From Xanthostigma xanthostigma (taxonomy: Eukaryota > Arthropoda > Insecta > Raphidioptera > Raphidiidae): 64,000 nucleotides of DNA. Under the pieces are notes generated by a model. It was given only the letters and a program-made list of their open reading frames with translations, searched no databases and had not been told where the DNA came from. The position numbers were made by a program, and so were the translations under genes. Positions 1-10,033 of this stretch are shown here, one piece after another (position 1 is the first letter of the stretch; each line of letters starts with the position of its first letter). The stretch is from assembly GCA_963575645.1 (NCBI GenBank), contig OY754466.1:10084001-10148000 (forward strand), written 5' to 3'.

Positions 1-32
1 GTGTCGTCGATACGCAATATAATATTTTAGAA

Positions 33-525
33 AAAAACTTTTTAACAAAAAAATTAAACCGCCGAAAAACTGAAAAGCAAAAAATAATAAATCTTTTTAT
101 TTAACTAAGTTCTATCTAAGTAGTTGAACGTATGTGACAGTCTAGTATATCTAAGTAACTTTGAGTCGGCGTCAACAATCCTTCGCCGGAAATCTCTGAG
201 CGTTCACGAAGTTAATATCAGCGACAGAGCAACCCTAACGGGCACACTGAGGGCACACGTCTTTGCGAGTGGTCGTGTGGAGAGCGCATGTTTAGAATGT
301 TAATGTTTATCGCTGGAGATTTCACATATCATTGTTAATTTGATTTGGTTATTTCTTTTAGTGATCTTTGTTCATTGATGGTTTGACGCCGACTCAAAAT
401 TACTTAGATATACTAGACTGTCACATACGTTCAACTACTTAGATAGAACTTAGTTAAATAAAATGATTTATTATTTTTTGCTTTTCAGTTTTTCGGCGGT
501 TTAATTTTTTTGTTAAAAAGTTTTT
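33..525. repeat. Snap-back (fold-back) element
   Basis: Two arms of about 144 bp (33-176 and 382-525) are near-perfect reverse complements around a 205-bp unpaired centre. The arms carry the motif GCCGAAAAACTGAAAAGC on one side and its complement on the other. There is no coding frame of note and no clear target duplication. It is probably a non-autonomous inverted-repeat transposon. Confidence 0.85.
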
Positions 526-596
526 ATTTAATAATTTTTTGTGGCTATATAATTTATAATTGTAATATAGGTACACAACTCAGAATGAAAATCTGT

Positions 597-925
597 AAGT
601 GAACAATAAATCACCCCCTTTTTCCCACCCTTAGGGTAGAAATTTTTTTTCCAAATTTATATGAGACCAACCTCGAGGTATACCCTATCCAATAAAAAAA
701 TAATTATCAAAATTGGACCACTCTGTAAAAAGTTATGTGTGGTCATACATTACAATCAGTGAGTGAACAATCAATCATCCCCTGTTTTCCTACCCTTAGG
801 GTTGGAATTTTTCTACCAAATTTATATGGGACCAACTTCGGGGTATACCCTTTCAAACAAAAAAATAATTATCAAAATCGGACTACTCTGTAAAAAGTTA
901 TGCGTGGTCATACATAAATAAAAAA
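597..925. repeat. Two-unit tandem repeat, ~164-bp period
   Basis: Two diverged units start at about 599 and 763. Both contain GTGAACAAT, a CCCACCCTTAGGGT-like block, 'ACCAAC..CGGGGTATACCCT' and end in 'GGTCATACAT'. An A-rich run (921-946) follows. It looks like the tail region of an old interspersed element. Confidence 0.7.
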
Positions 926-948
926 AAAAAAAATAAAAAAAAAAAATA

Positions 949-985
949 TACGCGTCGAATTGAGAACCTCCTCCGTTTTTGTTTT
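949..985 (+). repeat. Remnant of a common insect repeat
   Basis: The phrase CGTCGAATTGAGAACCTCC, followed by a pyrimidine run and GTCGGTTAAAA, is one I associate with abundant lepidopteran repeats. A degenerate reverse-strand relative is at 57066-57100. The taxonomic association is from memory and unverified. Confidence 0.35.
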
Positions 986-1074
986 TCGTCGGTTAAAAAT
1001 ACTGCAAATCTATGATCGCTGCCAGTAATCGTTATGTCCATTTTGAAATGATCAATATAAAAAAAACAATTTTT

Positions 1075-1190
1075 TTTTAAATGAGTTTTTATTAATTGTT
1101 AATAAAAATGAACTGAAAAGTTATATAATTTTATTTCGATTAGAAATAAGTCGTTTTATACGTACTTATCAGTCTCGAGTTAAGAAAAAA
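1075..1190 (+). repeat. Half copy of the 22.2-kb snap-back family
   Basis: Matches the left arm of the element at 22195-22534, including GTTAATAAAAATGAACT, AAGTCGTTTTATACGTAC and 'CAGTCTC'. Only one arm is present here, so this copy is broken. Confidence 0.65.
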
Positions 1191-1199
1191 AAGTTTTTA

Positions 1200-1538
1200 A
1201 TGAAACTTTCTTGAAAAAATAAATAGAATAATAAGTCGCTATGACAAGTACACCGTTATTATATAAAAAAAAACATCGTTATAGCATATATCTCTTTTGC
1301 GCATGGGCCGATTTTCCCTAAAAACAATAGGGTCTTCATATTTGCGTATCATACATCTTCCCAAAATTTGGTTTCAATCCGTTCATCCGTTTGACCTGTA
1401 ACGTGCTCACAGACAAACAGACGCACAGAGTTTTTTCAAAAATGTATTTTTGGTTACGGGGAACTCAAAACGAAAGGATATTTTAATAAAATTTTGAAAA
1501 ATGTTTTATACCTAAACTAGTGGGTTGGAATGGTAAAA
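1200..1538 (-). repeat. Interspersed repeat family R1, copy a
   Basis: R1 is defined by copies at 57108-57592 (+) and 49252-49890 (-). This copy shares ACTTTCTTGAAAAAATAAAT, 'TATATCTCTTTTGCGCATG', 'ATCCGTTTGACCTGTA' and the terminal 'GGGTTGGAATGGT'. It is diverged, and no protein is evident. Confidence 0.7.
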
Positions 1539-1550
1539 GTATGATGTGTT

Positions 1551-1872
1551 ATAATACGTGCCACGAACCTAAAAGGCTCGGAAGTTAGATGCGAATGCGG
1601 GCTTGTGCTTGTACAGTCTGTTTAACTACAAACTAACAACTCAACAAAACTAAAATAACAATAACAACTTGACAATAGCGTACTCGACTGTACTTTAAAG
1701 CAGGAAAGCGACAAGTGACAAAGGCAACGAGCGATCACGGCCAATCACCGACGAGCTCACGTTCCGTGCAGGTAGCTGGGAGGTGGTGGGAGCCTTAACG
1801 GCTCTAAAATGTGCCCTTGCGACGCTGTTTGTGACGTACTTCCGAACTTTTTAGATCCGTGGCGCGTATTAT
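1551..1872. mobile_element. Terminal-inverted-repeat MITE
   Basis: Begins ATAATACGTGCCACGAACC and ends with the near complement GATCCGTGGCGCGTATTAT, giving imperfect inverted ends of about 35 bp. A partial copy in the opposite orientation lies at 12318-12535 and confirms it as a dispersed family. No coding capacity is seen. Confidence 0.7.
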
Positions 1873-2349
1873 ACTCGGATGAAATTGGCGATTTTGATTC
1901 GGGTGATTGGTGCCCTCATTCGCTATCGCCGATTTTCTGTTCTTGTGTAATTGTATAACGTCTCCTTGCCAATCGAATTGGTTATAGAATAGCTCCATGC
2001 CAGACCAATACTGTTACTACTATGATATTGGTTCAGTAATCCAGATCAAAGGAAGAAAATATTGTGGTTATTTATTTAGCAGTTCCAATTTCTCTTTTCT
2101 GTCTCTTTATCAATATTGTGTTTGTATATATGGACTTTTTAAAAAAGTCATTTGTCGTATGATTACGCAACGTTGTTTTTTTTGCCGTATAGGAGCAAAA
2201 ATAACGAATTTATTTATCTAAAAAAAAAAATACAGCGAAATAAATATTTCATTTAGTTTCTTAGAGTTAAAAAAAATGGTGAGTGCGAAGCATTAACTGC
2301 GGTAAATATCTTTATAAAAGGCTGGTCCCGATCTTGGTTTCATTTTCTC
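1873..2349. other. No feature seen
   Basis: AT-rich spacer. Two short open frames here have no recognisable content. Confidence 0.5.
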
Positions 2350-2445
2350 ATATATCTATTAATTAACTATATGAATCATTGCCTATCTACTCAATGTGCG
2401 GTGAGTGAACGCAACAAAGCGTATCGAAAATATATCCGCGTCTCT
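2350..2445 (+). repeat. Host repeat, left part, split by the LTR element
   Basis: Homologous to 46499-46594, including 'AATGTGCGGTGAGTGAA' and 'GTATCGAAAATATATC'. The right part continues at 10034. The LTR element inserted between the two after the last shared bases, CTCT. Confidence 0.85.
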
Positions 2446-4211
2446 TGTAACGTTCCCCGTTGGCCCTTACGCCGTGTTGATAAGGACGAAACGCTACTTC
2501 TTCCTGAACAAATACCAACGCTATTGTTGATATCTGTAGAGGGCAAAATCTTTAATTATTTTCCAAAAAATGTATTTCTTTTCTTTTTTTTACATCAAAA
2601 ACAACATTACTTTTAAATTCAAATTTTATTCAATCAAAATGTAATTTAAATCAATCTTATTTATTTCACTTAAAACTAACTTAGCCTAAAATTAACTTTA
2701 ACTTTTTTAACTTTTATTTTCAAAAATGATTTTACAATTTATTATATTTCAAATTTTACTTTAATAGTTTCATAAATTCAAATTATTTCTTAACTTTGCT
2801 TATTTCAAATTATCTTCCAATTTACATATTATATGTCTTTATAATTCAATTTATCTTATAATTTTTCATTTAATATTTAATTAATCAAAATATGACTTTA
2901 TTTTTTAAAGTAATTTATATACCTCCTCGTTACCTTCGGACTTTGCTAAATTTTTCTATTATATCATTATTTCTATTCGATGTGACGCGTTCTCTCTCAT
3001 TCATTCATTTTAACTTTTATACCGTTTTTATATCTTCATAATTTCTGTAGTTGCCCGATCTTTGCGGGTCTACAATAATTAATATACCTTTTTTAATACT
3101 TTATAATTTTTCTCATAATTTCATCATAATCATTTTTTATAATTGCCCGTCGTTGCGGGTCGACAATTATATATTTTTAATACCTCATAATTTTTATCAT
3201 TCATTCTTAATTTTTAGATCAAACGCATTGTTTCTTATATTAATACTTCAATTCTACAAATATTGAGCAAAGTTCGACTGCAAGAGGAAAAGTATATGGC
3301 AAACTTCTCTAAACATTATCTTATTCTTTTCAATATAAATATTTGCAAAGTATTGAATCTTTTTGAATTTACTATAAACAAAATTTATCATATCAAAAAA
3401 AAAAATGAAAATTAATATTCTTTAATTATTTGAAATCAAAATTATTTTTTATATTCAATTTAATGTGGAGATATATTTTGAACTCCATTTTTTATATTTA
3501 ATGTATTTACAACTTACAACTAATACTTAATATGTATATTTAAATCGTTTATTTTATTATTTACAACCCCTTTTTGGGTATATCTATTTATTTACATTGA
3601 CACGTTAATATTGGATAGAGAGAAACCATCGAACCAATATTAACGGTATTATTTATTATATTATATAAGGCATTTTTTGATCAATTGATTTTATTTTTTG
3701 TGCTCTCTTTTCCTAATGTATTTTTATTTAATTAAAAATGTTATCCAAAGTTTTATTACCTCATGATGACCAGAAAACTCCGTTCTCCAATTAAGATTGA
3801 TGAAATAAAGTAGGTAACGAAAAAGTGAAGATTTACTGATTAGCAAAAATTGAATTGTAAACTTATCGCGTGTACTTCTTTCTAAAGTTCGCAAGCAAGA
3901 GAGACTCTTATCATATTTTAGATTTCAAAAATGCTATCAATGACGGCGTTATTTCGCCCCACCTAATCTTGATTTACCAATCAGTGCGATCGAAATTTTC
4001 AAGTTTACAGCAATATCAATCAGAATCAAACTTAGATAACATCTTTTTGAAAAGTACCGTGTGTTCATAAATGTAATTAGATTTAATAGCGTTTTGCGTT
4101 TAAGATACTGAATGGTCAGAAATAAGTGAATTTAATTAATTAATATCATTTTATGTTTCGATTACTCAAAATAATGATTGGGGACAACGCCTGTAATGTT
4201 GTCACATTACA
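2446..4211 (-). repeat. 3' LTR of the gag-only element
   Basis: Identical in my reading to 8268-10033 at an offset of 5,822. On the element's strand it starts TGTAATGTGACAACATTACA, itself an inverted repeat, and ends GGGGAACGTTACA. It contains a long hairpin at 3604-3644 and twin hairpins at 3051-3075 and 3139-3170 with CCCG/CGGG stems. Open frames inside it (71 and 66 aa) recur in both LTRs only because the LTRs are copies, and they look non-coding. Confidence 0.93.
3604..3644 (-). promoter_or_regulatory. LTR hairpin with the leader-type loop
   Basis: Arms 3604-3619 and 3629-3644 pair at 14 of 16 positions around the 9-nt loop GAGAAACCA (plus strand), which matches the leader loop consensus. 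The other LTR has the identical structure at 9426-9466. Its place in the transcript (R, U5 or U3) is not known. Confidence 0.7.
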
Positions 4212-4215
4212 GTTA

Positions 4216-4225
4216 CCCCCCTCCC
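4216..4225 (-). promoter_or_regulatory. Polypurine tract
   Basis: On the element's strand GGGAGGGGGG lies four bases upstream of the 3' LTR, the expected place for the primer of plus-strand DNA synthesis. Confidence 0.8.
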
Positions 4226-4455
4226 GAGAAAACAAATTTTGTGAAAATAAATGTGAAGCATTTCATTTTCATCATAAATTTGGTATTAAATTCTGATTTT
4301 GGAAAAAAGAACAACAAAATATTTTTATAAATGACATAAAAAAAATTATATTTACATTTATATACCTTGACTGGTTTCGTTCAGTTTTCATCACTCTCAT
4401 GTCCATCGGTTATGCTAATGTCGTTATCACTAAAAGAAAAATCAATTATACCTTT

Positions 4456-5421
4456 TTAGACATCTTTGAGACGGTGATTGTGGTCGGCGGTTAAGTTCCG
4501 ATACTTCTTCAAGTGAATTATTTTGGGTGTGTTGTTCGTCTGGTGATGTTTGCCTGTTTTAGGATATACTCGCATACGAGCATTATTACGTCTTGTCGTC
4601 TTAACTCCATGTGGTTCGTGTCGCTTTCTTGGATTATCTGTACGATTCTTCATTCGAGGTTGTGGTTGAATTCTTCGATTTCTTAAGTCGAGTTTTGTTC
4701 TCAGCGGAAATTTGAGAAATGATTCGTGGATGATTAACGGTTTTGTTTCGTCGATGGTTAATGGCTTTATTTCGTCGATGGTTAATGGCTTTACTTCTTC
4801 GATGGTCAATTCAATTGGCGGTGCTACAGTTAACTCGTGTGTGGTGCTGTTACTCCAGTTTGTTATTTCTCTGCGAATTGGTCTTCTTGGGAAGTCTGTA
4901 CAAGCTTTAAAGTTCGCGAGAAAGCTGTTCCTAAGTAATACGTTGACATATAAATCGGACATGATATAAGCCATTATTTCAAATTGAAAACCTTGGATAA
5001 TCGCACTTGTTATCGTAGCGTGAAGAATTGGTTTGCATTTTCTCTCGTAAATCGTCAATTTGTCAAATTTACTTTGTTTTCTTCTGTTTGCTGTGATTAG
5101 TTTTAACGCAGTTGTTGATAGCGCCGGTAGAAGTTGTTTCGCTTCATTGTTGGTTTTCTGATAATTGGTTTCGGATATGACGGTGATTTTTGGTTTGGAC
5201 TCTACGATGGTGAATTCACATTCTTGTTGTCTGAGCAATAATATGTCTGGTATGACTGAAATAGTTTTTTGGCTTCTTGGATATGCTTCTTTTCTTAAAT
5301 CTTCATTGATATTGTTGTGGAAGATACTGTGGCTATTACGTGCATGTGGACTCTGTTTATAGTTCTTCTTCTCGCCAACCTTCCCCAGAGTTAGGATGGT
5401 TGTCGATTGGAGTTTTCCGAA
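4456..5421 (-). CDS. Second frame: degenerate protease-like protein
   Basis: An open frame of about 321 codons lies in the -1 phase relative to gag and overlaps its last 31 bases. A suggested start at 5238 is a TTG, so the frame probably opens by -1 frameshifting. A G-GAA-AAC heptamer sits in the overlap at 5412-5418, but it is not a canonical slip site. Mid-protein, 'MSDLYVNVLLRNSFL' resembles the retropepsin flap-to-helix block (ILLG.DFL). The expected catalytic DTG is absent; 'LPALSTTALKLI' sits about where it should be. The C-terminal half has three to four copies of KPLTIDE and then a basic tail. No RT follows: the frame stops 245 bp before the LTR. The protease reading is inference; it may instead be an accessory basic protein. 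Confidence 0.55.
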   Translation of the reverse strand, partial: FGKLQSTTILTLGKVGEKKNYKQSPHARNSHSIFHNNINEDLRKEAYPRSQKTISVIPDILLLRQQECEFTIVESKPKITVISETNYQKTNNEAKQLLPALSTTALKLITANRRKQSKFDKLTIYERKCKPILHATITSAIIQGFQFEIMAYIMSDLYVNVLLRNSFLANFKACTDFPRRPIRREITNWSNSTTHELTVAPPIELTIEEVKPLTIDEIKPLTIDETKPLIIHESFLKFPLRTKLDLRNRRIQPQPRMKNRTDNPRKRHEPHGVKTTRRNNARMRVYPKTGKHHQTNNTPKIIHLKKYRNLTADHNHRLKDV

Positions 5422-6854
5422 CTATCTTCATTCGGTCGACGTTGATTGTTTATATTTTGTCTTGACGGTCCCGTGTTATAATTTCGGTTTTCGTTGTCAT
5501 TTCGACGCCAATTTGTATTTCGGTCGTTGTGATAATTTCGGTCTTGCTCCCTCTGTTGAAAATTTGAGTTGTTGTTTGGTCGTGATATATTTGGATTGTT
5601 GGTATCCGGAATACCGATACCTCTTGCTTGTCCATTGTTGGAGATGTTATCCATTATGGTTAATGTTTCCAGCATATCGAGCATAGTTGTGGGTCGTGAT
5701 AAAGCAATTTGTTGTTGCCACGGATGTGGGAAATGCCTCATGACACTTTCTATTAAGTATTCGGTAGATATTGGTGTATCCAAATACTTTGTTCGTTCCA
5801 CCCAGTACAGGAAATGTTGCGTAAAATTCCCATACCGAGGGTTGAATCTTGCCGGAGATGATAAATTCCACAATATTTTGGATTGAATGTTGTGCGACCA
5901 AAATTGTTTCTTGAATTGTTTTTCGAATGTTTCCCAATCCACTAGGAGTTCTTCTATGGAGCCAAACCAACGGAATGCGGTACCTCTCAAATACTTCTTT
6001 AAATTTTCGTGTAGGACTTGAGTGTTTCGTTGCTGTTTAGGTCCCATAATTTTCTTTAATTGATTTAGAAATTCCACTGGGTGTATTCTGTCTCTTTCGC
6101 CGTAGAATGGTTCCAGGTCAATAGGTCTGGCATTTTCATGATTGTGGGCATGACATGGTTCCCCTGTGATGTTGAGGTTTTGAATTTTTTCTTCCATTCT
6201 ATTTTCTAAGTCTTGGGTTTGCTCGCTGATATCTTTTCGTAGTGTTTCCGTTTTGTCTTCGATTGTTTTTTCTAATACTTGCGTGCGGTCGTTTATTGTT
6301 TCTTCAAATACCTTAGTCCGGTCTTCAATTTCTTGTACTTGCTGGGTTATGTGATGTTCCAGTAGATCTTGCCTTCGCTCGACGACCGTTATTTTCTTGT
6401 CCAGTTCATTTTGTCTTTCGGATAATTGAACATGGATTTCGTTTATCTTCGTGTCTAAAGTTTCGGTGATTCCTTCTTTTACTTGATGGATATCTTCTTT
6501 TATGTTGTGCGTATTAGCGGTCATTTTGTTTTCCAAATTTAATAGGGTAGCGGCGTTACGTTTTTCAAATTTTTCTAATCTGTCCATCATTATAAATATC
6601 AGTTCGTCCCTAGGATCTGGTTGTCGTTCAGGATTTTCTGGTTTCTTTTGCTCTGGCGTTATTGCTAAATCAGGCATGTCGAAACTAATCCGGGTAGACT
6701 CGGTATTAGTTCCGTCTGACTCGTCCGCTTTCTTAATTTCTATTATTTCGTGTGCATCTGTGTTGTCTGGTTTTGTTTCCGGTACTTCATTGCTTTCCGG
6801 TATTGGTTCCAAACCCGGAGTTAAATCCGAAAAATCGGTCGATGCGTCGTCCAT
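5391..6854 (-). CDS. gag: Gag polyprotein of the LTR element
   Basis: A 487-residue structural protein that should assemble the particle packaging the element RNA in the cytoplasm. It starts at a true ATG (6854). Residues about 1-80 are acidic and polar. About 85-225 is heptad-rich and probably coiled coil (repeats such as 'VLEKTIEDKTETLRKD'). About 245-400 matches the retrotransposon gag/capsid pattern: 'LEPFYGERDRIHPVEFLNQL', then 'LRGTAFRWFGS' and 'WETFEKQFKKQFW'. The last 70 residues are rich in Asn and Arg with no CCHC zinc knuckle, so RNA binding may use this basic tail. The frame is uninterrupted, consistent with a young insertion. It is preceded by an unusually long leader of about 1.4 kb carrying the hairpin array. 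Confidence 0.88.
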   Translation of the reverse strand: MDDASTDFSDLTPGLEPIPESNEVPETKPDNTDAHEIIEIKKADESDGTNTESTRISFDMPDLAITPEQKKPENPERQPDPRDELIFIMMDRLEKFEKRNAATLLNLENKMTANTHNIKEDIHQVKEGITETLDTKINEIHVQLSERQNELDKKITVVERRQDLLEHHITQQVQEIEDRTKVFEETINDRTQVLEKTIEDKTETLRKDISEQTQDLENRMEEKIQNLNITGEPCHAHNHENARPIDLEPFYGERDRIHPVEFLNQLKKIMGPKQQRNTQVLHENLKKYLRGTAFRWFGSIEELLVDWETFEKQFKKQFWSHNIQSKILWNLSSPARFNPRYGNFTQHFLYWVERTKYLDTPISTEYLIESVMRHFPHPWQQQIALSRPTTMLDMLETLTIMDNISNNGQARGIGIPDTNNPNISRPNNNSNFQQREQDRNYHNDRNTNWRRNDNENRNYNTGPSRQNINNQRRPNEDSSENSNRQPS

Positions 6855-7022
6855 TGTTATATATTTGATTATCTAGTTCGACTTATTACTTTTATTTAAT
6901 TTGTTTTCAAATTAATTTTTTATTGTTACAGTTTATTAATTTGTGACGTTATTTGTTATTTAATTCTATTTATTTAATATTTATTTATTTACGCTTATTA
7001 TTAGCGAGACAATCACAATCTT

Positions 7023-7911
7023 ATATCAGAGAAAAACCATCCAATATTCAATTGCTAACCCCAAACTATTTTACAATCTTGTATCAAAGAAAAACCGCTC
7101 AATACTTAATCATAAAACAGCGTAGGACAATCTCAAATAATAAATGTTATTTTAATTATTATAACAAATTGTTTAGTTTACTTGTTAATAGTCGATACTA
7201 TTGCTTTTGTCTAATCCGGTAATATTTAATTATTTATTTGTTTACTTGTTCGATTCTACAATCTTTGTTGAAGAAAAACCAGTCAACATCAATTGTGTAT
7301 TTGTCGTTAATTGTTAATAATAATTAATTTATAATTAATCAATCGAAGTTTACTTTTTAGAGTATTAGAGAAAAAACCGTTAGTTTTTTATTATTCTTTA
7401 TTTATAACTATCGTATTAGAGATAAACCGTCTAATAGATAAATTCAATTTGTTTAATTTTATTTATTATAAATCCGTATTAATTTTATCTTGTTATATTA
7501 GAGATAAACCATCTAATAAACAATTGCCGTGAAGTATTATACTTTCGTTAGTTTTTTATTATTAATTTTGTCCAAATTTAGCTTATCAACATTCAAGAAT
7601 TAATATTAGTACTTTTCTTTATTTATTTATAATGATCGTATTAGAGATAAACCGTCTAATAGATAATTTCAATTAGTTTAATTTTATTTATTATAAATCC
7701 GTATTAATTTTATTTTGTTATATTAGAGATAAACCATCTAATATACAATCGTCGTATTATGGTTAATTTATTTTAATTATTATATTAAATATCAAAGAAA
7801 AACCATCTGATAAATAATATTATAGTTTTATTTTAATTATTAATTTAATTAATTTTTTAATTACTTTTATTAATTTGTAATTGTAATATCAGAGAAAAAC
7901 CGTCCAATATT
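7023..7911 (-). promoter_or_regulatory. Array of ~10 hairpins with a shared 9-nt loop in the gag leader
   Basis: Hairpins lie at 7023-7047, 7081-7105, 7266-7288, 7414-7436, 7496-7518, 7639-7661, 7719-7745, 7790-7812 and 7885-7911, with a degenerate one near 7362-7385. On the plus strand the loops read GAAAAACCR or GATAAACCR; in the sense RNA this is YGGUUUWUC. Stems of 6-9 bp differ in sequence but keep pairing: TATTAGA/TCTAATA, TGTTGA/TCAACA, and TATC..GATA replacing TATT..AATA. All transition-type mismatches on the plus strand are A:C, which become G:U pairs in the minus-strand RNA. Two of the hairpins arose by duplication of a ~135-bp block (7391-7524 and 7613-7750). Function is unknown; packaging or a protein-binding platform is plausible. 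Confidence 0.75.
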
Positions 7912-8246
7912 CAATTGTTTTAACTACCTACTAATATAACTTAACAGAAAAATTTTCAAAAATATTTTAATTTCAAATAATATTCAAATAATATTTGCAG
8001 TTTCATTGCACTGCTGTATCAAAAATTCAATCTATTCAGTGTAAAATAATGTCGTTTTGATGCAATGTTAGAACAACTTTTTAGCTTGCATAATTCCGTC
8101 AATGACAAGTTTTTGAATAATAGTCGAATGCACGATGCTATCCCGTTACGTGTTTATCGACTTAGAATAATTTTTATGTTAATTTACAAACTTTTTGAAA
8201 ATTTTATTAAAACTTTGCAAATTCCCCCTGTGCAAAAAATGACAGG

Positions 8247-8264
8247 GTCCTGTCACGGTCGCCA
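8247..8264 (-). promoter_or_regulatory. tRNA-Arg primer binding site
   Basis: Three bases inside the 5' LTR, the element's strand reads TGGCGACCGTGACAGGAC. The plus strand equals the 3' end of an insect tRNA-Arg(UCG) including CCA, as I recall it, over 18 nt. tRNA-Arg priming is known for the mdg1/412 group of Ty3/gypsy elements. Confidence 0.85.
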
Positions 8265-8267
8265 ATT

Positions 8268-10033
8268 TGTAACGTTCCCCGTTGGCCCTTACGCCGTGTT
8301 GATAAGGACGAAACGCTACTTCTTCCTGAACAAATACCAACGCTATTGTTGATATCTGTAGAGGGCAAAATCTTTAATTATTTTCCAAAAAATGTATTTC
8401 TTTTCTTTTTTTTACATCAAAAACAACATTACTTTTAAATTCAAATTTTATTCAATCAAAATGTAATTTAAATCAATCTTATTTATTTCACTTAAAACTA
8501 ACTTAGCCTAAAATTAACTTTAACTTTTTTAACTTTTATTTTCAAAAATGATTTTACAATTTATTATATTTCAAATTTTACTTTAATAGTTTCATAAATT
8601 CAAATTATTTCTTAACTTTGCTTATTTCAAATTATCTTCCAATTTACATATTATATGTCTTTATAATTCAATTTATCTTATAATTTTTCATTTAATATTT
8701 AATTAATCAAAATATGACTTTATTTTTTAAAGTAATTTATATACCTCCTCGTTACCTTCGGACTTTGCTAAATTTTTCTATTATATCATTATTTCTATTC
8801 GATGTGACGCGTTCTCTCTCATTCATTCATTTTAACTTTTATACCGTTTTTATATCTTCATAATTTCTGTAGTTGCCCGATCTTTGCGGGTCTACAATAA
8901 TTAATATACCTTTTTTAATACTTTATAATTTTTCTCATAATTTCATCATAATCATTTTTTATAATTGCCCGTCGTTGCGGGTCGACAATTATATATTTTT
9001 AATACCTCATAATTTTTATCATTCATTCTTAATTTTTAGATCAAACGCATTGTTTCTTATATTAATACTTCAATTCTACAAATATTGAGCAAAGTTCGAC
9101 TGCAAGAGGAAAAGTATATGGCAAACTTCTCTAAACATTATCTTATTCTTTTCAATATAAATATTTGCAAAGTATTGAATCTTTTTGAATTTACTATAAA
9201 CAAAATTTATCATATCAAAAAAAAAAATGAAAATTAATATTCTTTAATTATTTGAAATCAAAATTATTTTTTATATTCAATTTAATGTGGAGATATATTT
9301 TGAACTCCATTTTTTATATTTAATGTATTTACAACTTACAACTAATACTTAATATGTATATTTAAATCGTTTATTTTATTATTTACAACCCCTTTTTGGG
9401 TATATCTATTTATTTACATTGACACGTTAATATTGGATAGAGAGAAACCATCGAACCAATATTAACGGTATTATTTATTATATTATATAAGGCATTTTTT
9501 GATCAATTGATTTTATTTTTTGTGCTCTCTTTTCCTAATGTATTTTTATTTAATTAAAAATGTTATCCAAAGTTTTATTACCTCATGATGACCAGAAAAC
9601 TCCGTTCTCCAATTAAGATTGATGAAATAAAGTAGGTAACGAAAAAGTGAAGATTTACTGATTAGCAAAAATTGAATTGTAAACTTATCGCGTGTACTTC
9701 TTTCTAAAGTTCGCAAGCAAGAGAGACTCTTATCATATTTTAGATTTCAAAAATGCTATCAATGACGGCGTTATTTCGCCCCACCTAATCTTGATTTACC
9801 AATCAGTGCGATCGAAATTTTCAAGTTTACAGCAATATCAATCAGAATCAAACTTAGATAACATCTTTTTGAAAAGTACCGTGTGTTCATAAATGTAATT
9901 AGATTTAATAGCGTTTTGCGTTTAAGATACTGAATGGTCAGAAATAAGTGAATTTAATTAATTAATATCATTTTATGTTTCGATTACTCAAAATAATGAT
10001 TGGGGACAACGCCTGTAATGTTGTCACATTACA
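8268..10033 (-). repeat. 5' LTR of the gag-only element
   Basis: Second copy of the 1,766-bp LTR, upstream on the element's strand, and therefore the promoter-bearing copy. Its inner edge is three bases from the primer site. The loop-motif hairpin lies at 9426-9466. Confidence 0.93.

Larger units (their letters stand above)
2446..10033 (-). mobile_element. Complete gag-only LTR retroelement (Ty3/gypsy-like)
   Basis: A 7,588-bp element lies on the minus strand. It has two 1,766-bp LTRs bounded by TG and CA, and a CTCT target duplication at 2442-2445 and 10034-10037. A primer site and a polypurine tract lie inside the respective LTRs. The internal 4,056 bp encode a Gag protein and a second, -1-phased frame, but no reverse transcriptase, RNase H or integrase motif is visible. 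It should therefore depend on enzymes supplied in trans. By eye the LTRs show no difference, which implies a recent insertion. The related unoccupied sequence at 46.6 kb reads straight through the target (CGT-CTCT-TTCTTCG). Confidence 0.93.

Noticed and set aside
3051-3266. Conserved 71-aa frame found twice (also 8873-9088)
   Set aside because: It lies in the two LTR copies, so identity reflects duplication and not selection. The frame starts with TTG.
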